58,941 bases of DNA from positions 36,818 to 95,758 of the forward strand of contig JAHEGN010000008.1 in assembly GCA_024645085.1 (NCBI GenBank). The letters are read 5' to 3'. This stretch comes from Rhodobiaceae bacterium (GTDB lineage: Bacteria; Pseudomonadota; Alphaproteobacteria; RS24). The notes under the pieces were generated by a model that was given only the letters and a program-made list of their open reading frames with translations, was not told the DNA's origin and did not search any database. A program made the translations under genes and the position numbers. Within the stretch, counting starts at the first letter, position 1, and each line of letters starts with the position of its first letter. Of the stretch, positions 47,492-56,569 are shown piece by piece.

Positions 47492-48463
47492 ATGGCAGAA
47501 CGTAAACGTGGACTGGGACGAGGCTTGTCGGCCTTGATTGGCGAGACGACAAAAAAAGTTTTGGACGAGGCGGCGCCGGTTGCGGCGCAACCAAACGCCG
47601 ACACGACGGCGGCGTCACCCGCAACAGTCGGCGGCAACGGACAAGGCTTTCAGCTTCTTGGCATAGACCAATTAGTGCCAGGCAAGTTCCAGCCGCGCCG
47701 CCATTTTGATGAAGAAGAATTACGCGCTCTTGCAAACTCGCTTGAAAAATCAGGTGTGCTACAGCCTCTATTGGTGCGGCCGCTGAGCACAGCTGAGGGC
47801 GCCAAAGGTGCGGCGCAATTTGAAATCATCGCCGGTGAAAGACGCTGGCGGGCGGCGCAATTGGCTAAGCTGCATAATGTACCGGTGATTGTTCAGGCGC
47901 TCAGCGATAGCGTTGCATTAGAAGTTGGCATTATTGAAAATGTTCAGCGCGCCGACCTCAATCCGATTGAAGAAGCCGAAGGATATCAACGGCTTATTGA
48001 AGAGTTCGCTTATACTCAGGCGGAGCTTGCCGAGGCCATCGGCAAGAGCCGAAGTCATATTGCCAATATTTTGCGCCTGACCTCGGCGACGCCAAAAGTG
48101 CGCGACGGGCTGATTATGGGCACGTTGAGCATGGGCCACGCGCGTGCCCTTTTGGGCCACCCGCAGGCTGACCAATTGGTTAAGAAAATTATCGCCGAAG
48201 GCCTCAGCGTGCGGGCCGTGGAAGCGCTGGTCGCGCAAACCAAATCGGACGGTAGCAAAACCAACAAAGCCAAAAGTGAGTCCAGGGCGGGAACGAAAAC
48301 CGCCGACACGCGTGCCCTTGAAAAAACCTTGGCTGATCGTTTAGGTCTGAACGTCACGCTTGATGATAAAGGTGACGGTAGCGGCGGTCAGTTGCATATT
48401 GAATATAAATCGCTTGAGCAATTGGACGCCTTGATTACGCATTTGCTGGCGCGCCACGATTAG
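47492..48463 (+). CDS. parB: Chromosome partitioning protein ParB (Spo0J), parS-binding CTPase
   Basis: ParB loads on parS and spreads as a CTP-dependent clamp. The N-terminal KRGLGRGLSALIG tag contacts ParA. The CTP-binding box is IIAGERRWRAAQLAKL near residue 112-125, with EVGIIENVQRADLNPIEEA. The HTH appears as YTQAELAEAIGKSRSHIANIL near 173-193. A Lys/Ser/Thr linker leads to the dimerisation domain. The longest frame starts inside parA, but ATG 47492 after a TAGGAAAA ribosome site matches the family, giving 323 residues. It is convergent with holA, ten bp away. Confidence 0.98.
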   Translation: MAERKRGLGRGLSALIGETTKKVLDEAAPVAAQPNADTTAASPATVGGNGQGFQLLGIDQLVPGKFQPRRHFDEEELRALANSLEKSGVLQPLLVRPLSTAEGAKGAAQFEIIAGERRWRAAQLAKLHNVPVIVQALSDSVALEVGIIENVQRADLNPIEEAEGYQRLIEEFAYTQAELAEAIGKSRSHIANILRLTSATPKVRDGLIMGTLSMGHARALLGHPQADQLVKKIIAEGLSVRAVEALVAQTKSDGSKTNKAKSESRAGTKTADTRALEKTLADRLGLNVTLDDKGDGSGGQLHIEYKSLEQLDALITHLLARHD

Positions 48464-48464
48464 G

Positions 48465-48486
48465 CGCAAAGCGCTAGCGTTTGGCG
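48465..48486. terminator. Near-palindrome at the parB/holA convergent junction
   Basis: Twenty-two bases centred on GCTAGC form an almost perfect palindrome (one mismatch, one G-U pair) between the parB stop and the end of holA. It could act as a bidirectional terminator hairpin or as a factor site. There is no clear U-tract, so the call is tentative. Confidence 0.35.
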
Positions 48487-49520
48487 GCGCGACTCAACCT
48501 TAATAAAACCTGCCCGGCGTGGGCGTGTGCCATGCCGCGTGAGGCGCCGCGACAAGCCAGCTCGGCCTCTTGCACCAAGGATAGCGCGCGCGCGACTTTG
48601 CGCCGCGTCCACAGTCGCAATTGATTTTCCACCAATGGCTTGCGTTTGAAATGCAGCGGCGGACGGAAGGATGACATGGCGGCATTTTGCGACGTGCCGG
48701 TTTCCATCAACCCAAGCACCAAATGTAGCGTTTGGAAATGCGTGCGCACGGCTGGCAATGCAGCTTCGGCTGGGGTGCCGCTTGAGACCAGTAAATCTAG
48801 CACGTGATCGGCGTTTTTGACTTGCCCGCCAGCCACGCAATCGACCAGCTGGCTTAAATTTGCTTGCGCTGCATTGCCCAAGACGGCGTCAATATCTTCC
48901 AAAGAGATCACCGCTTTTTCATCAGATGGCTGGCGCAGGCCCTTATACATCACCAGTTTTTCGAGGTCGCGCTGCATCACCCCGCGGTCTGTGGTCAGCC
49001 GCGCCACCAGCACGTCGAGGGCGGCGGCTTCAATATTATAATGTTCGCCCTGTAAGAATTGCCGCGCCATAGGGGCAATGTCGCGAGCATCTAGCATATA
49101 AAACGGCAGCGCCATGGCTTGGTCGTGGCCCTCAGCCAATTTGCGCACAGCGGCACTCGGTAATAGATTGCCCGCTTCAATAACGACCAGTGCTTGTTGT
49201 GGCGGGCTGGCGAGTAAAATTTTCGCCGCTTCATTGACTTTGCCGCCGGTGCCAGTGACGTGTACCAGCTTGCTGTCGCCAAACATTGGAATGGCGGCAG
49301 CTTCATCAAGCAACATGCCGGGCTGGCCGGAGACGGCGCTGTCGGCTAGTTGAACATATTGTAAAGGGTCGGGCGATTTGCCGAGATAGCTGTTCTTAAT
49401 CTGTCGCGCCGCTTCCATCACGCCGCCGGCGTCGGGGCCGTAAAGCAAAATTAAGGCCGGTGATGTTTTGGCCTTAAAGGCGTCCATCCATGCGGCGACT
49501 TTATGGGCTTGTAACTTCAT
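48474..49520 (-). CDS. holA: DNA polymerase III delta subunit HolA
   Basis: HolA is the clamp-loader delta subunit that opens the beta clamp. The 348-residue protein begins [15 protein letters not shown] and continues with ALILLYGPDAGGVMEAAR, the inactive AAA+ fold (no complete Walker A). LLPSAAVRKLAEG and TTDRGVMQRDLEKLVMYKG match conserved delta segments, and ALPAVRTHFQTLHLVLGLME resembles the C-terminal collar. Its ATG overlaps the lptE stop (ATGA). leuS-lptE-holA is the conserved alphaproteobacterial order beside parAB. Confidence 0.93.
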   Translation of the reverse strand: MKLQAHKVAAWMDAFKAKTSPALILLYGPDAGGVMEAARQIKNSYLGKSPDPLQYVQLADSAVSGQPGMLLDEAAAIPMFGDSKLVHVTGTGGKVNEAAKILLASPPQQALVVIEAGNLLPSAAVRKLAEGHDQAMALPFYMLDARDIAPMARQFLQGEHYNIEAAALDVLVARLTTDRGVMQRDLEKLVMYKGLRQPSDEKAVISLEDIDAVLGNAAQANLSQLVDCVAGGQVKNADHVLDLLVSSGTPAEAALPAVRTHFQTLHLVLGLMETGTSQNAAMSSFRPPLHFKRKPLVENQLRLWTRRKVARALSLVQEAELACRGASRGMAHAHAGQVLLRLSRAAKR

Positions 49521-50020
49521 TGTGCCTGACTTTGCGGGACGAGGCCCGGCAGGACGCGCAAAATTGATTGGCTGAAGGCGCGCATGGCGCGCGAGCGCAG
49601 GCGGTCGCGTGTGCCTAAATTAATCGCCTCATTGTCGCTGCGTGCAAAGCTATCGACATATTTGAAATCGCGCATTGTCAGCAGATTATGTTGCTGGTCG
49701 AAAAACGACACATTGGCCCGGTGCTCAATGACATAACGTTCAGCCTTGCCGCTGGTGTCGAATATCTGCCCATCTTGTTTTTCACTCAGTTTGATGGCAA
49801 TGCGAACAAGGCCATCGGTTTTCAGTGGCGCCGCCAGGGTGATGGCGCGCACCAATTCACGGCCAGGCAAATTATCTGGCGCTTTAACCGAGGCAAGAAT
49901 ATTATCGGGCAACGAAATCGTTTCTTGTTTGTAAACCGGCTCAAAGCCACAGGCGGCTACAGACACCAAGGCCGCGACGGCAACCAGATGGCGCAAGCGG
50001 CGGGTGTTATCAGACCACAA
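49517..50020 (-). CDS. lptE: LPS assembly lipoprotein LptE
   Basis: LptE plugs the LptD barrel that inserts lipopolysaccharide in the outer membrane. A short basic N-terminus, a hydrophobic [20 protein letters not shown] stretch and the lipobox VAAC mark an exported lipoprotein; the mature part (about 145 residues) shows [20 protein letters not shown] and [14 protein letters not shown]. The longest frame overlaps leuS by more than 100 bp. I infer a TTG start at 50020, overlapping the leuS stop by 11 bases, with GGGGCGGA upstream; other TTG codons nearby are possible. Located between leuS and holA, as in E. coli and most alphaproteobacteria. Confidence 0.82.
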   Translation of the reverse strand: MWSDNTRRLRHLVAVAALVSVAACGFEPVYKQETISLPDNILASVKAPDNLPGRELVRAITLAAPLKTDGLVRIAIKLSEKQDGQIFDTSGKAERYVIEHRANVSFFDQQHNLLTMRDFKYVDSFARSDNEAINLGTRDRLRSRAMRAFSQSILRVLPGLVPQSQAQ

Positions 50021-52580
50021 GGTTAACAATCCGCCCCGGAACGATGATGCATTTTTTGATTGCTTGTCCGTCAAGAAACTTCTCCACCTGTGGCTCGGCC
50101 AAAACGACTTTTTCAATCATATCCTTATCGGCGTCGCGTGGCACGGAAATTTCGGCCCGCCGTTTGCCATTAATTTGCACCGGCAGAATAATATTGTCAG
50201 ATACCAGAGCTTCTTGGTCGGCACTTGGCCAGACGGCCTGCGCCACAAGCCCTTCACCCCCGAGTAAAGCCCAACAGCTTTCGGCCAAATGCGGCATCAT
50301 TGGTGAGAATAAATGCACCAAATGCAGCAGCGCTTGTTTCAAAACGGCGCGCGCTTCGTCGTCCTCTGGCTTGAAACTGCCAATATGATTGGCCAGCTCG
50401 TAAATGCGCGCAACCGCACGGTTAAAGGCTAAGCCGTTCAAATCATTGCTAACATTGGCAATCGCCTGATGCGTGGCGCGATATAATTCTAGCGCTGCCT
50501 CGCCCTGCGGCCGCGATGGTAGGGGCGCCATATCGAGGCTGCTGGCGGCTTGGGAAATCATCCGCCAAAGCCGCTGAACAAATCGCGAGGCGCCTTCAAT
50601 ACCATCTTGCGTCCATTGAACATCGCGTTCTGGCGGCGAGTCGGACAGCATGAACCAACGCGCTGTATCGGCGCCATATTCGGCGATGATGTGATCCGGG
50701 TCGACGACATTTTTCTTCGACTTAGACATTTTTTCAATGCCGCCAATGTTCACATGTGTCGATGGGTCGGCGCGCAAGCTGGCGCCGTCTTCATGGCGCA
50801 CAATATCTTCCGGCGATAGCCAATTGCCTTGTCCGTCAGTATAGGTTTCGTGACACACCATGCCTTGGGTGAACAGGCCATCAAATGGCTCGCTGACCGA
50901 TAAATGGCCGGTGATGTTCATGGCGCGGGCGTAGAATCGCGCATAGAGAAGGTGCAAAATCGCGTGTTCAATACCGCCAATATATTGGTCAACTGGCAAC
51001 CAATAATCGACAGCGGCGCGACTGGTTGGGCTGGCTTCGGCTAATTCGGCAAAACGCGCGTAATACCAACTACTGTCGATGAAAGTGTCAAATGTATCAG
51101 TTTCGCGCTGCGCCGCGCCGCCGCAAGACGGGCACGCCACATGTTTCCAGCTTGGGTGGTGGTCGAGCGGATTACCTGGCTTATCGAAGCTAATATCGTC
51201 GGGCAATTGTACAGGTAAATCAGCCCGCGGCACTGGCACCGCGCCGCAGTCATTGCAGTGAATAATCGGAATTGGGCAGCCCCAATAGCGTTGCCGTGAT
51301 ATGCCCCAATCGCGCAGGCGATAATTGACGCGTTTTTTGCCGGCGCCATTGGCTTCGAACTCAGTAATTAATTTGGCCTGTGCCTGCTCGGGAGTTAGCC
51401 CGTTGAGGCCCGGCGAGTTGAACAACACGCCCTCTTGGGTATAGGCCGTGTCGGTGACGTCGAAATCATCGCCAGCATCTTTCGGCCGCACCACGGCGCG
51501 CACTGGCAAATCATATTTGCGAGCGAAATCAAGGTCGCGCTGGTCATGTGCGGGACAGGCAAAAATTGCCCCCGTGCCATAGCCCATGAGCACAAAATTG
51601 GCGACATAAACCGGCAAGAGCCAATCGGCATCGAGCGGGTGATGAACTTTCAGGCCGGTGTCAAAACCGAGCTTTTCGCCAGCTTCAATCTCGACTTCGC
51701 TGGTGCCGCGTTTGGCGCATTCGCGACGAAACGCTTGCAGGGCCACATTGTTTTGCGCCAGCTCGATGGCCAGCGGGTGGTCTGGTGAGATGGCGCAGAA
51801 ACTGGCGCCATATAATGTGTCTGGCCGCGTGGTGTAAATTTCCAAAGCCTCAAAACCGGCCGTCGGCTGTTGCAATTTGAATTGGCATTGCAGCCCTTGC
51901 GAGCGGCCAATCCAATTGGCCTGCATCAGCCGGACTTTTTCTGGCCACCGCTCAAGCGCTGGCAAGGCGGTCAGCAGATCTTCGGCGTGTTCGGAGATTT
52001 TCAAAAACCATTGCGTCAACTGCCGTTGCTCAACCGGCGCACCGGAGCGCCAGCCTTTGCCATCAATCACTTGTTCATTGGCCAAAACGGTTTGGTCAAC
52101 CGGATCCCAATTGACAATGCTTTCGCGCCGGTCAACGAGATTGGCGTCGAGGAAATCGAGGAACATGGCTTGTTCGTGGACATAATACGACGGGTCGCAG
52201 GTCGCTAATTCGCGCGACCAATCAATCGACAGGCCAAGGCGTTTGAGCTGACCGCGCATGGCGTCAATATTGCCGTAGGTCCATTGCGCTGGATGGACTT
52301 TCTTTTCCATGGCAGCGTTTTCGGCCGGCATGCCAAAGGCGTCCCAACCCATTGGGTGGAGCACATTAAAGCCCTGCGATTTTTTGAAACGCGCCACCAC
52401 ATCGCCCATAGCGTAATTGCGCACATGGCCCATGTGAATGCGCCCTGACGGATAGGGAAACATTTCCAACACGTAATATTTCGGTTTGCCGCAATCAGTA
52501 TCAAGCGCCTTGAAACAAGCGGCTTGCTCCCAGCGAGCCTGCCAAACCTCTTCGGATTCGGACGGATTATAACGCGTCAT
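50010..52580 (-). CDS. leuS: Leucyl-tRNA synthetase
   Basis: LeuS charges tRNA-Leu and edits misactivated amino acids. The class I signature is [16 protein letters not shown] (HMGH at residues 49-52), and the KMSKSKKN loop is near 615-622. The CP1 editing domain (about 220-400) and a zinc-like CNDCGAVPV / [15 protein letters not shown] pair are visible. The 856 residues are typical. ATG 52580 has an AGGA ribosome site. It is followed by lptE with overlap and preceded by the DUF3576 lipoprotein gene, a conserved order. Confidence 0.99.
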   Translation of the reverse strand: MTRYNPSESEEVWQARWEQAACFKALDTDCGKPKYYVLEMFPYPSGRIHMGHVRNYAMGDVVARFKKSQGFNVLHPMGWDAFGMPAENAAMEKKVHPAQWTYGNIDAMRGQLKRLGLSIDWSRELATCDPSYYVHEQAMFLDFLDANLVDRRESIVNWDPVDQTVLANEQVIDGKGWRSGAPVEQRQLTQWFLKISEHAEDLLTALPALERWPEKVRLMQANWIGRSQGLQCQFKLQQPTAGFEALEIYTTRPDTLYGASFCAISPDHPLAIELAQNNVALQAFRRECAKRGTSEVEIEAGEKLGFDTGLKVHHPLDADWLLPVYVANFVLMGYGTGAIFACPAHDQRDLDFARKYDLPVRAVVRPKDAGDDFDVTDTAYTQEGVLFNSPGLNGLTPEQAQAKLITEFEANGAGKKRVNYRLRDWGISRQRYWGCPIPIIHCNDCGAVPVPRADLPVQLPDDISFDKPGNPLDHHPSWKHVACPSCGGAAQRETDTFDTFIDSSWYYARFAELAEASPTSRAAVDYWLPVDQYIGGIEHAILHLLYARFYARAMNITGHLSVSEPFDGLFTQGMVCHETYTDGQGNWLSPEDIVRHEDGASLRADPSTHVNIGGIEKMSKSKKNVVDPDHIIAEYGADTARWFMLSDSPPERDVQWTQDGIEGASRFVQRLWRMISQAASSLDMAPLPSRPQGEAALELYRATHQAIANVSNDLNGLAFNRAVARIYELANHIGSFKPEDDEARAVLKQALLHLVHLFSPMMPHLAESCWALLGGEGLVAQAVWPSADQEALVSDNIILPVQINGKRRAEISVPRDADKDMIEKVVLAEPQVEKFLDGQAIKKCIIVPGRIVNLVV

Positions 52581-52604
52581 GAAAAGTCCTATACGGGAAG
52601 AGGT

Positions 52605-53195
52605 TTAGTTTTCGGTTTTGGCGCTGGCGACTTTGAAGTCACGCGCCTTAGTGAGCACAATATTTTCTAATTGCCGCGATGCCAGTGTCGACCCGGCCAC
52701 ACTTGACCAGCGACCATTGATTTGTTTTTCGCGGAATAAAGACACGGAGATGGCGTCACCGCGCAATTCGCGGCCAAGAATAACAATGTTGATTTTGACC
52801 CGCTCGCCTGGAGAGCTCGGGCTATTATACCAATCAGTGGTAATTACCCCACCGACTGGGTCGGTTGAGGCCAGCGGCATGAAGGAAATGGTTTCCAGCG
52901 CTGCCCGCCACAAAAATGGATTAACTGCCAAACCCCTGACAACCGCTGGCGCCTTATTATTTGCTTCGGCTTGTTCTTCTGGCTCGGCCTCCTGTTGTTT
53001 TCCGAGACCAAAAGTGAAATTGTCGAAAAGCGAACCGGTTTCCTTAGTGGCGCCCTCATAAGTGTCTGGATAATCGGCTTCCATTTCCACATCGCCACAG
53101 CCGACCAAGAGGCCAGCAAGTATCACGCCGATCAGAGCTTTTTTTCCGATGATTTTTTTGCTCGAGCGGAGCGTTTCAGCTTGAAGGTTGCGCAT
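52605..53195 (-). CDS. DUF3576 domain lipoprotein
   Basis: A 196-residue predicted lipoprotein of the DUF3576 family, which is restricted mainly to alphaproteobacteria and commonly sits just upstream of leuS, as here (24 bp). The N-terminus has a basic stretch, a hydrophobic ALIGVILAGLLVGC segment and a lipobox Cys near residue 33. The mature protein contains VNPFLWRAALETISFMPLAS, VGGVITTDWYNSP and RELRGDAISVSLFR, all typical of the family. Function is unknown; location is probably periplasmic face of a membrane. Confidence 0.9.
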   Translation of the reverse strand: MRNLQAETLRSSKKIIGKKALIGVILAGLLVGCGDVEMEADYPDTYEGATKETGSLFDNFTFGLGKQQEAEPEEQAEANNKAPAVVRGLAVNPFLWRAALETISFMPLASTDPVGGVITTDWYNSPSSPGERVKINIVILGRELRGDAISVSLFREKQINGRWSSVAGSTLASRQLENIVLTKARDFKVASAKTEN

Positions 53196-53289
53196 AATTT
53201 AGATCCACTTTTCTGGTTGCCGCATAAATATTACCGGCCTTCAGTATTATGGTGCAGGGCCACAAAAGTAAAGGCCTTGGGGCGACAAT

Positions 53290-53916
53290 TCAGCCGCTGA
53301 TTGCCGGTTTCACGCGCCTATCGGTGGCCTGAAAATCTGAGATGGCGGCATAGGCGGCAATCACATCATGGCCGCCCGCCAGCCGCCGCCAATTTTTACC
53401 ATTCATGCCGCCCAAAGCATAGACACGCAAGCCATGTTCTTCGGCGGCGCGGGCCAATTGTATAAACCGTACCGGCCCCCAAGCTGAGGCGCCGATATGG
53501 CTATTTGTTTCAAAGGCCGGCGATAAAAGCACAAGCCGAAAACCGGCCTCAGCGGCTTTTAGAATCTGCCGTCTATTATGCACGGCAGCGGTCGCTGGTT
53601 GCGGCGAGGTTAGGGCAAATTGCGGACGGCGGGCGATTAAATATGACGGGCAGTGAAATCCGGCCGATAATTTATTGGCCAAGGCGGCATCGCCGGCCAC
53701 CCAAAAGGGTCGCCCTTGGGCCCGGCATAGCGCCGCCATTTGGGCCGCCAGGGCGGCGCGCTGCGGATGGTCGTAATCGCGCAAAATCACCCCATTGGGT
53801 CGCGCCATGGCGCTAATGTTCCGCCGCCAGTCGGGAAACCGCGCGACATCGCTCATCATAATATGACCGCGAGGCGTCGAAATCGGCGCGTGCAGTGGGC
53901 TTGAATATGCTATCAT
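53290..53916 (-). CDS. Thiamine phosphate synthase-like (ThiE/TenI superfamily) protein, degenerate
   Basis: A protein of about 208 residues resembling the TIM-barrel ThiE/TenI group. LLSPAFETNSHIGASAWGP corresponds to the ThiE GPIFPTxTK region, and VYALGGMNGKNWRRL to the GGI phosphate loop. The usual N-terminal QLRxK motif reads VILRDYDHP, and the threonine-lysine part of the pyrophosphate site is not intact. It may therefore be a non-thiamine relative. Start choice is uncertain: ATG 53916 follows a GTG at 53919, and Met-Met at 53859/53856 is another option. It is divergent from the YggS-type gene. Confidence 0.7.
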   Translation of the reverse strand: MIAYSSPLHAPISTPRGHIMMSDVARFPDWRRNISAMARPNGVILRDYDHPQRAALAAQMAALCRAQGRPFWVAGDAALANKLSAGFHCPSYLIARRPQFALTSPQPATAAVHNRRQILKAAEAGFRLVLLSPAFETNSHIGASAWGPVRFIQLARAAEEHGLRVYALGGMNGKNWRRLAGGHDVIAAYAAISDFQATDRRVKPAISG

Positions 53917-53927
53917 CACGCGATAGC
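53909..53927. repeat. Inverted repeat across the ThiE-like gene start
   Basis: GCTATC and GATAGC are separated by seven bases, with the 53916 start codon inside. The resulting hairpin could mask the start, or the repeat could be an operator in the short divergent region with the YggS-type gene. Confidence 0.35.
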
Positions 53928-53979
53928 TTGACCGCTTCGCGGGCTACGCGCAAGATTTATCAACGCATGAGAGGCAGCC

Positions 53980-54678
53980 ATGCCAGCAGTTCCAACACCG
54001 TCACAAAACGCATCTATTAACCATGGTGAAAATTTGGCCGCCGTCGAAGCGCGCATCGCGAAAGCTTTGCAGGCGGCGGCGCGGCAACGCCAAGAGGTGA
54101 CGCTATTGGCGATTTCAAAAACCAAACCAGCCAGCGACATTGAAGCGTTTTTGTCGCTTGGCGTGCGCCATTTCGGCGAAAACCGCGTGCAGGAAGCGGC
54201 TGAAAAATGGCCAGCCCTGAAGGCGGCATATGATGATGTGGAACTGCATTTGGTCGGCCCGCTACAGACCAATAAGGTGGATCAGGCGATTGCTATATTT
54301 GATGTTATTGAGACGCTCGACCGGCCGAAATTGGCTGGCGCTTTGGCCAAGGCTGGGCAAAAGCACGGCAAATTGCCAGCCCTTTATATTCAGGTGAACA
54401 CCGGCGAGGAGCCGCAAAAGGCTGGAGTGGCGCCAGCGGATGTTGCCGATTTCGCCGCTCATTGTCGTGATCAGTGCGGCCTGTCGATCGCTGGCCTTAT
54501 GTGTATTCCGCCAGCGACGCAAGCGCCGGGGCCGCATTTTGCGCTTTTGGGCAAATTGGCACAAACCATTGGCGTCGCGCAATTAAGCATGGGCATGAGT
54601 GGTGATTTTGAAACAGCGATTGGACTGGGCGCGACGCATATTCGGCTCGGCACGCAATTATTCGGCAGCCGCGATTAA
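53980..54678 (+). CDS. YggS/YggS-PROSC family pyridoxal 5'-phosphate homeostasis protein
   Basis: A 232-residue single-domain alanine-racemase-fold protein that binds PLP and buffers its cellular level in studied bacteria. The PLP Lys is in LLAISKTKPASDIEAFL near residue 47, followed by GVRHFGENRVQEA. ELHLVGPLQTNKVDQAI, PALYIQVNTGEEPQKAG and the C-terminal MGMSGDFETAIGLGATHIRLG are family signatures. It starts with a GAGAGG ribosome site. Its stop shares bases with the stop of the convergent transpeptidase gene (TTAA at 54675). Confidence 0.95.
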   Translation: MPAVPTPSQNASINHGENLAAVEARIAKALQAAARQRQEVTLLAISKTKPASDIEAFLSLGVRHFGENRVQEAAEKWPALKAAYDDVELHLVGPLQTNKVDQAIAIFDVIETLDRPKLAGALAKAGQKHGKLPALYIQVNTGEEPQKAGVAPADVADFAAHCRDQCGLSIAGLMCIPPATQAPGPHFALLGKLAQTIGVAQLSMGMSGDFETAIGLGATHIRLGTQLFGSRD

Positions 54679-55211
54679 TCAGCCTTTTGGCTAATGTTAA
54701 TCATGGTTTCAGGGCCGGCATGAGCCAAAATATGCCGCATCATGGCGACATCGACTGCGACACAGCCGCGCGTCGCCTGAAAACCATTTTTCTCCAAATG
54801 TAAAAATATCGCACTGCCCTTGCCAGCGAAGACGGGTTGATCATTGTAACCGAGCTCAAAAAACACGTCATAAAGATGGTCTTGGCGCCATAAAATCTCG
54901 TGCCCATAGTCATGTGGCAGCCCCACGGGGCGATTATAGTCAGGGTCACGAACATCGTCAGACCAGCCGCTTTTCTGGGATATTTCGACAATTGGCAGGC
55001 CGGAAACGGGTCTCTCCCAGCGATCGGGGCGGTACCAAATACGGCGCAAGGCGAAGCGGCCCAATGGTGTGGCGCCATCGCCCTCTACTTTGGTGTCGGT
55101 GACGCCATTGGCGCCCAATGCACAGCGGCCCTGCGCACCGGCAAAGTCTACAATTCCGGCGCGCTGTTTTGAGACCGTGACATAAATGTCATAGTGGGTC
55201 ATAGTTGACAT
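54675..55211 (-). CDS. L,D-transpeptidase (YkuD/ErfK) family protein
   Basis: A 178-residue L,D-transpeptidase-catalytic-domain protein. The substrate loop KVEGDGATPLGRFALRRIWY and the active-site region FLHLEKNGFQATRGCVAVD with catalytic Cys near residue 153 and upstream His match the family. No signal peptide or membrane anchor is visible, which is odd for an enzyme of the periplasmic peptidoglycan; short anchorless forms like this are common in alphaproteobacteria. ATG 55211 is 101 bp from the divergent response regulator. Its true substrate is unproven. Confidence 0.86.
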   Translation of the reverse strand: MSTMTHYDIYVTVSKQRAGIVDFAGAQGRCALGANGVTDTKVEGDGATPLGRFALRRIWYRPDRWERPVSGLPIVEISQKSGWSDDVRDPDYNRPVGLPHDYGHEILWRQDHLYDVFFELGYNDQPVFAGKGSAIFLHLEKNGFQATRGCVAVDVAMMRHILAHAGPETMINISQKAD

Positions 55212-55283
55212 TCACTTGGTGGCGTTTGGGATAAGTTGATAGTCATTGTCATTGCCTCGCGCTGTTGAGTTTAGTTTATGTCG

Positions 55284-55295
55284 TAAGTTAACTTA
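55284..55295. promoter_or_regulatory. 12-bp perfect palindrome upstream of the response regulator
   Basis: TAAGTTAACTTA is a perfect palindrome ending 17 bp before the GTG start at 55313 and 72 bp from the divergent transpeptidase start. Its position suits an operator, perhaps for autoregulation by the neighbouring response regulator. This is inference. Confidence 0.4.
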
Positions 55296-55312
55296 AGCAA
55301 TGAGAAGCAACG

Positions 55313-55990
55313 GTGAAAAGCAAAATACTCTTTGTCGACGATAATGTACCCTTGGCAGAAATGCTGATGGAACAATTCGCCCTGCATGAAGAATTTGAGA
55401 TCACGCTGGTTGAAAGCGCGACGCAGGCGCATGAGATTTTGAAGGATGATGATTTTGACCTTGTGCTGCTAGATTTGAATTTGCCTGATCAAGATGGCCG
55501 CGAGGCGTGTAAGAAAATGCGCGTCGACGGGCTTTTGTGCCCGATTGTCATGCTGACGGGCGCCGCCTCTGAGGCCGATATGATTTTGGGTCTCGACGCT
55601 GGTGCCAATGATTATATTACCAAACCATTTCGCTTTGGGGTTTTGCTGGCGCGCATCAGGGCGCATTTGCGCCAACATGCGAAAACCGAAAATGTGGCGA
55701 TTCCGATTGGCCAATATATTTTCAGACCGTCGATTAAAGTGCTGGAAAATGGCGATGAGAAAATACGACTGACCGAAAAAGAAACCAATATTCTCAGATT
55801 TCTATTTTCCCAAGGCGATGTGACGGTGGCGCGCGAGACCTTGCTGCATGAAGTGTGGGGTTATAATGCGCAAGTCACCACCCATACATTGGAAACCCAT
55901 ATTTATCGATTGCGGCAAAAAATTGAGAGCAATCCGTCAGAGGCAAAACTATTGCTGACCGAAGACGGTGGCTATCGTTTGGCCCGTTAG
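55313..55990 (+). CDS. Orphan OmpR-family response regulator
   Basis: A 225-residue two-domain regulator. The receiver has the acidic pair Asp9/Asp10, phosphoacceptor Asp54 in VLLDLNLPDQDG, Thr82 in VMLTGAASEAD and Lys104 in NDYITKPFRF. The C-terminal winged helix shows LTEKETNILRFLFSQG and HTLETHIYRLRQKIE with the terminal GGYRLAR, the OmpR/PhoB type. No histidine kinase is nearby, so its partner is unknown. The start is a GTG at 55313 preceded by AGAAG. It shares a short divergent region with the transpeptidase gene, and its TAG shares bases with the thioesterase stop. Confidence 0.93.
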   Translation: MKSKILFVDDNVPLAEMLMEQFALHEEFEITLVESATQAHEILKDDDFDLVLLDLNLPDQDGREACKKMRVDGLLCPIVMLTGAASEADMILGLDAGANDYITKPFRFGVLLARIRAHLRQHAKTENVAIPIGQYIFRPSIKVLENGDEKIRLTEKETNILRFLFSQGDVTVARETLLHEVWGYNAQVTTHTLETHIYRLRQKIESNPSEAKLLLTEDGGYRLAR

Positions 55991-56457
55991 CGGGGCGGCG
56001 CAAAAACCTCTTCAGCCCCAGCAATGACCGGATAGCCCGCGGCATAATCAGCCGGCATACGACAGGCGCGGCCGGTGGAAATTTTCATGGCAGCAAAATC
56101 GCTCATGCCGGAAGCTAAAATAAGTTGCTGGCTCTGCGAGGCCATTTGAAAGCGCCGCCGCAGGCGCAAGCGCTGATCATTTTGCGTTACCCAAGTGGCA
56201 ATATGCACGGTGTCGCCAACAAAACTGGCGGCGCGATAATCAATCTCGTGGCGCGTCACGACAAAGCCGCAATCGCGCTGTTGATAGGCGGCGAAGTCAA
56301 AGCCAAGGGCTTTTGAGTGATCCCAAGCGGCGCGCGCCATCCAGCTCAAATAGACAACATTATTGACGTGACCAAAGTCGTCAATGTCAGAAGCCGAAAT
56401 TGGCAGCGATAAAATATGTTGCGGCGCCAGCGCCCAAATTGAGCTATCAAGAGTCAT
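55987..56457 (-). CDS. Acyl-CoA thioesterase, 4-hydroxybenzoyl-CoA thioesterase (hotdog) family
   Basis: A 156-residue single-hotdog-fold protein. The N-terminal catalytic signature is SDIDDFGHVNNVVYLSWM (Asp-x-Phe-Gly-His-Val-Asn-Asn), typical of the 4HBT/YbgC subgroup. It continues VTRHEIDYRAASFVGDTVHI and RRRFQMASQSQQLILASG. It hydrolyses some acyl-CoA, but the chain length cannot be told. It is divergent from a second, PaaI-type thioesterase 112 bp away, and its stop overlaps that of the response regulator by four bases. Confidence 0.87.
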   Translation of the reverse strand: MTLDSSIWALAPQHILSLPISASDIDDFGHVNNVVYLSWMARAAWDHSKALGFDFAAYQQRDCGFVVTRHEIDYRAASFVGDTVHIATWVTQNDQRLRLRRRFQMASQSQQLILASGMSDFAAMKISTGRACRMPADYAAGYPVIAGAEEVFAPPR

Positions 56458-56569
56458 GGCGCGAAACTAGCACTTTGCCGGTCAGCAGACCAGCGCTTGA
56501 AAACTTGAAAAGCTGGCGCCGCGTGTTTATCGTGACAGTAGATTATATTTTGGCCGTTAGGGGGCGTTG

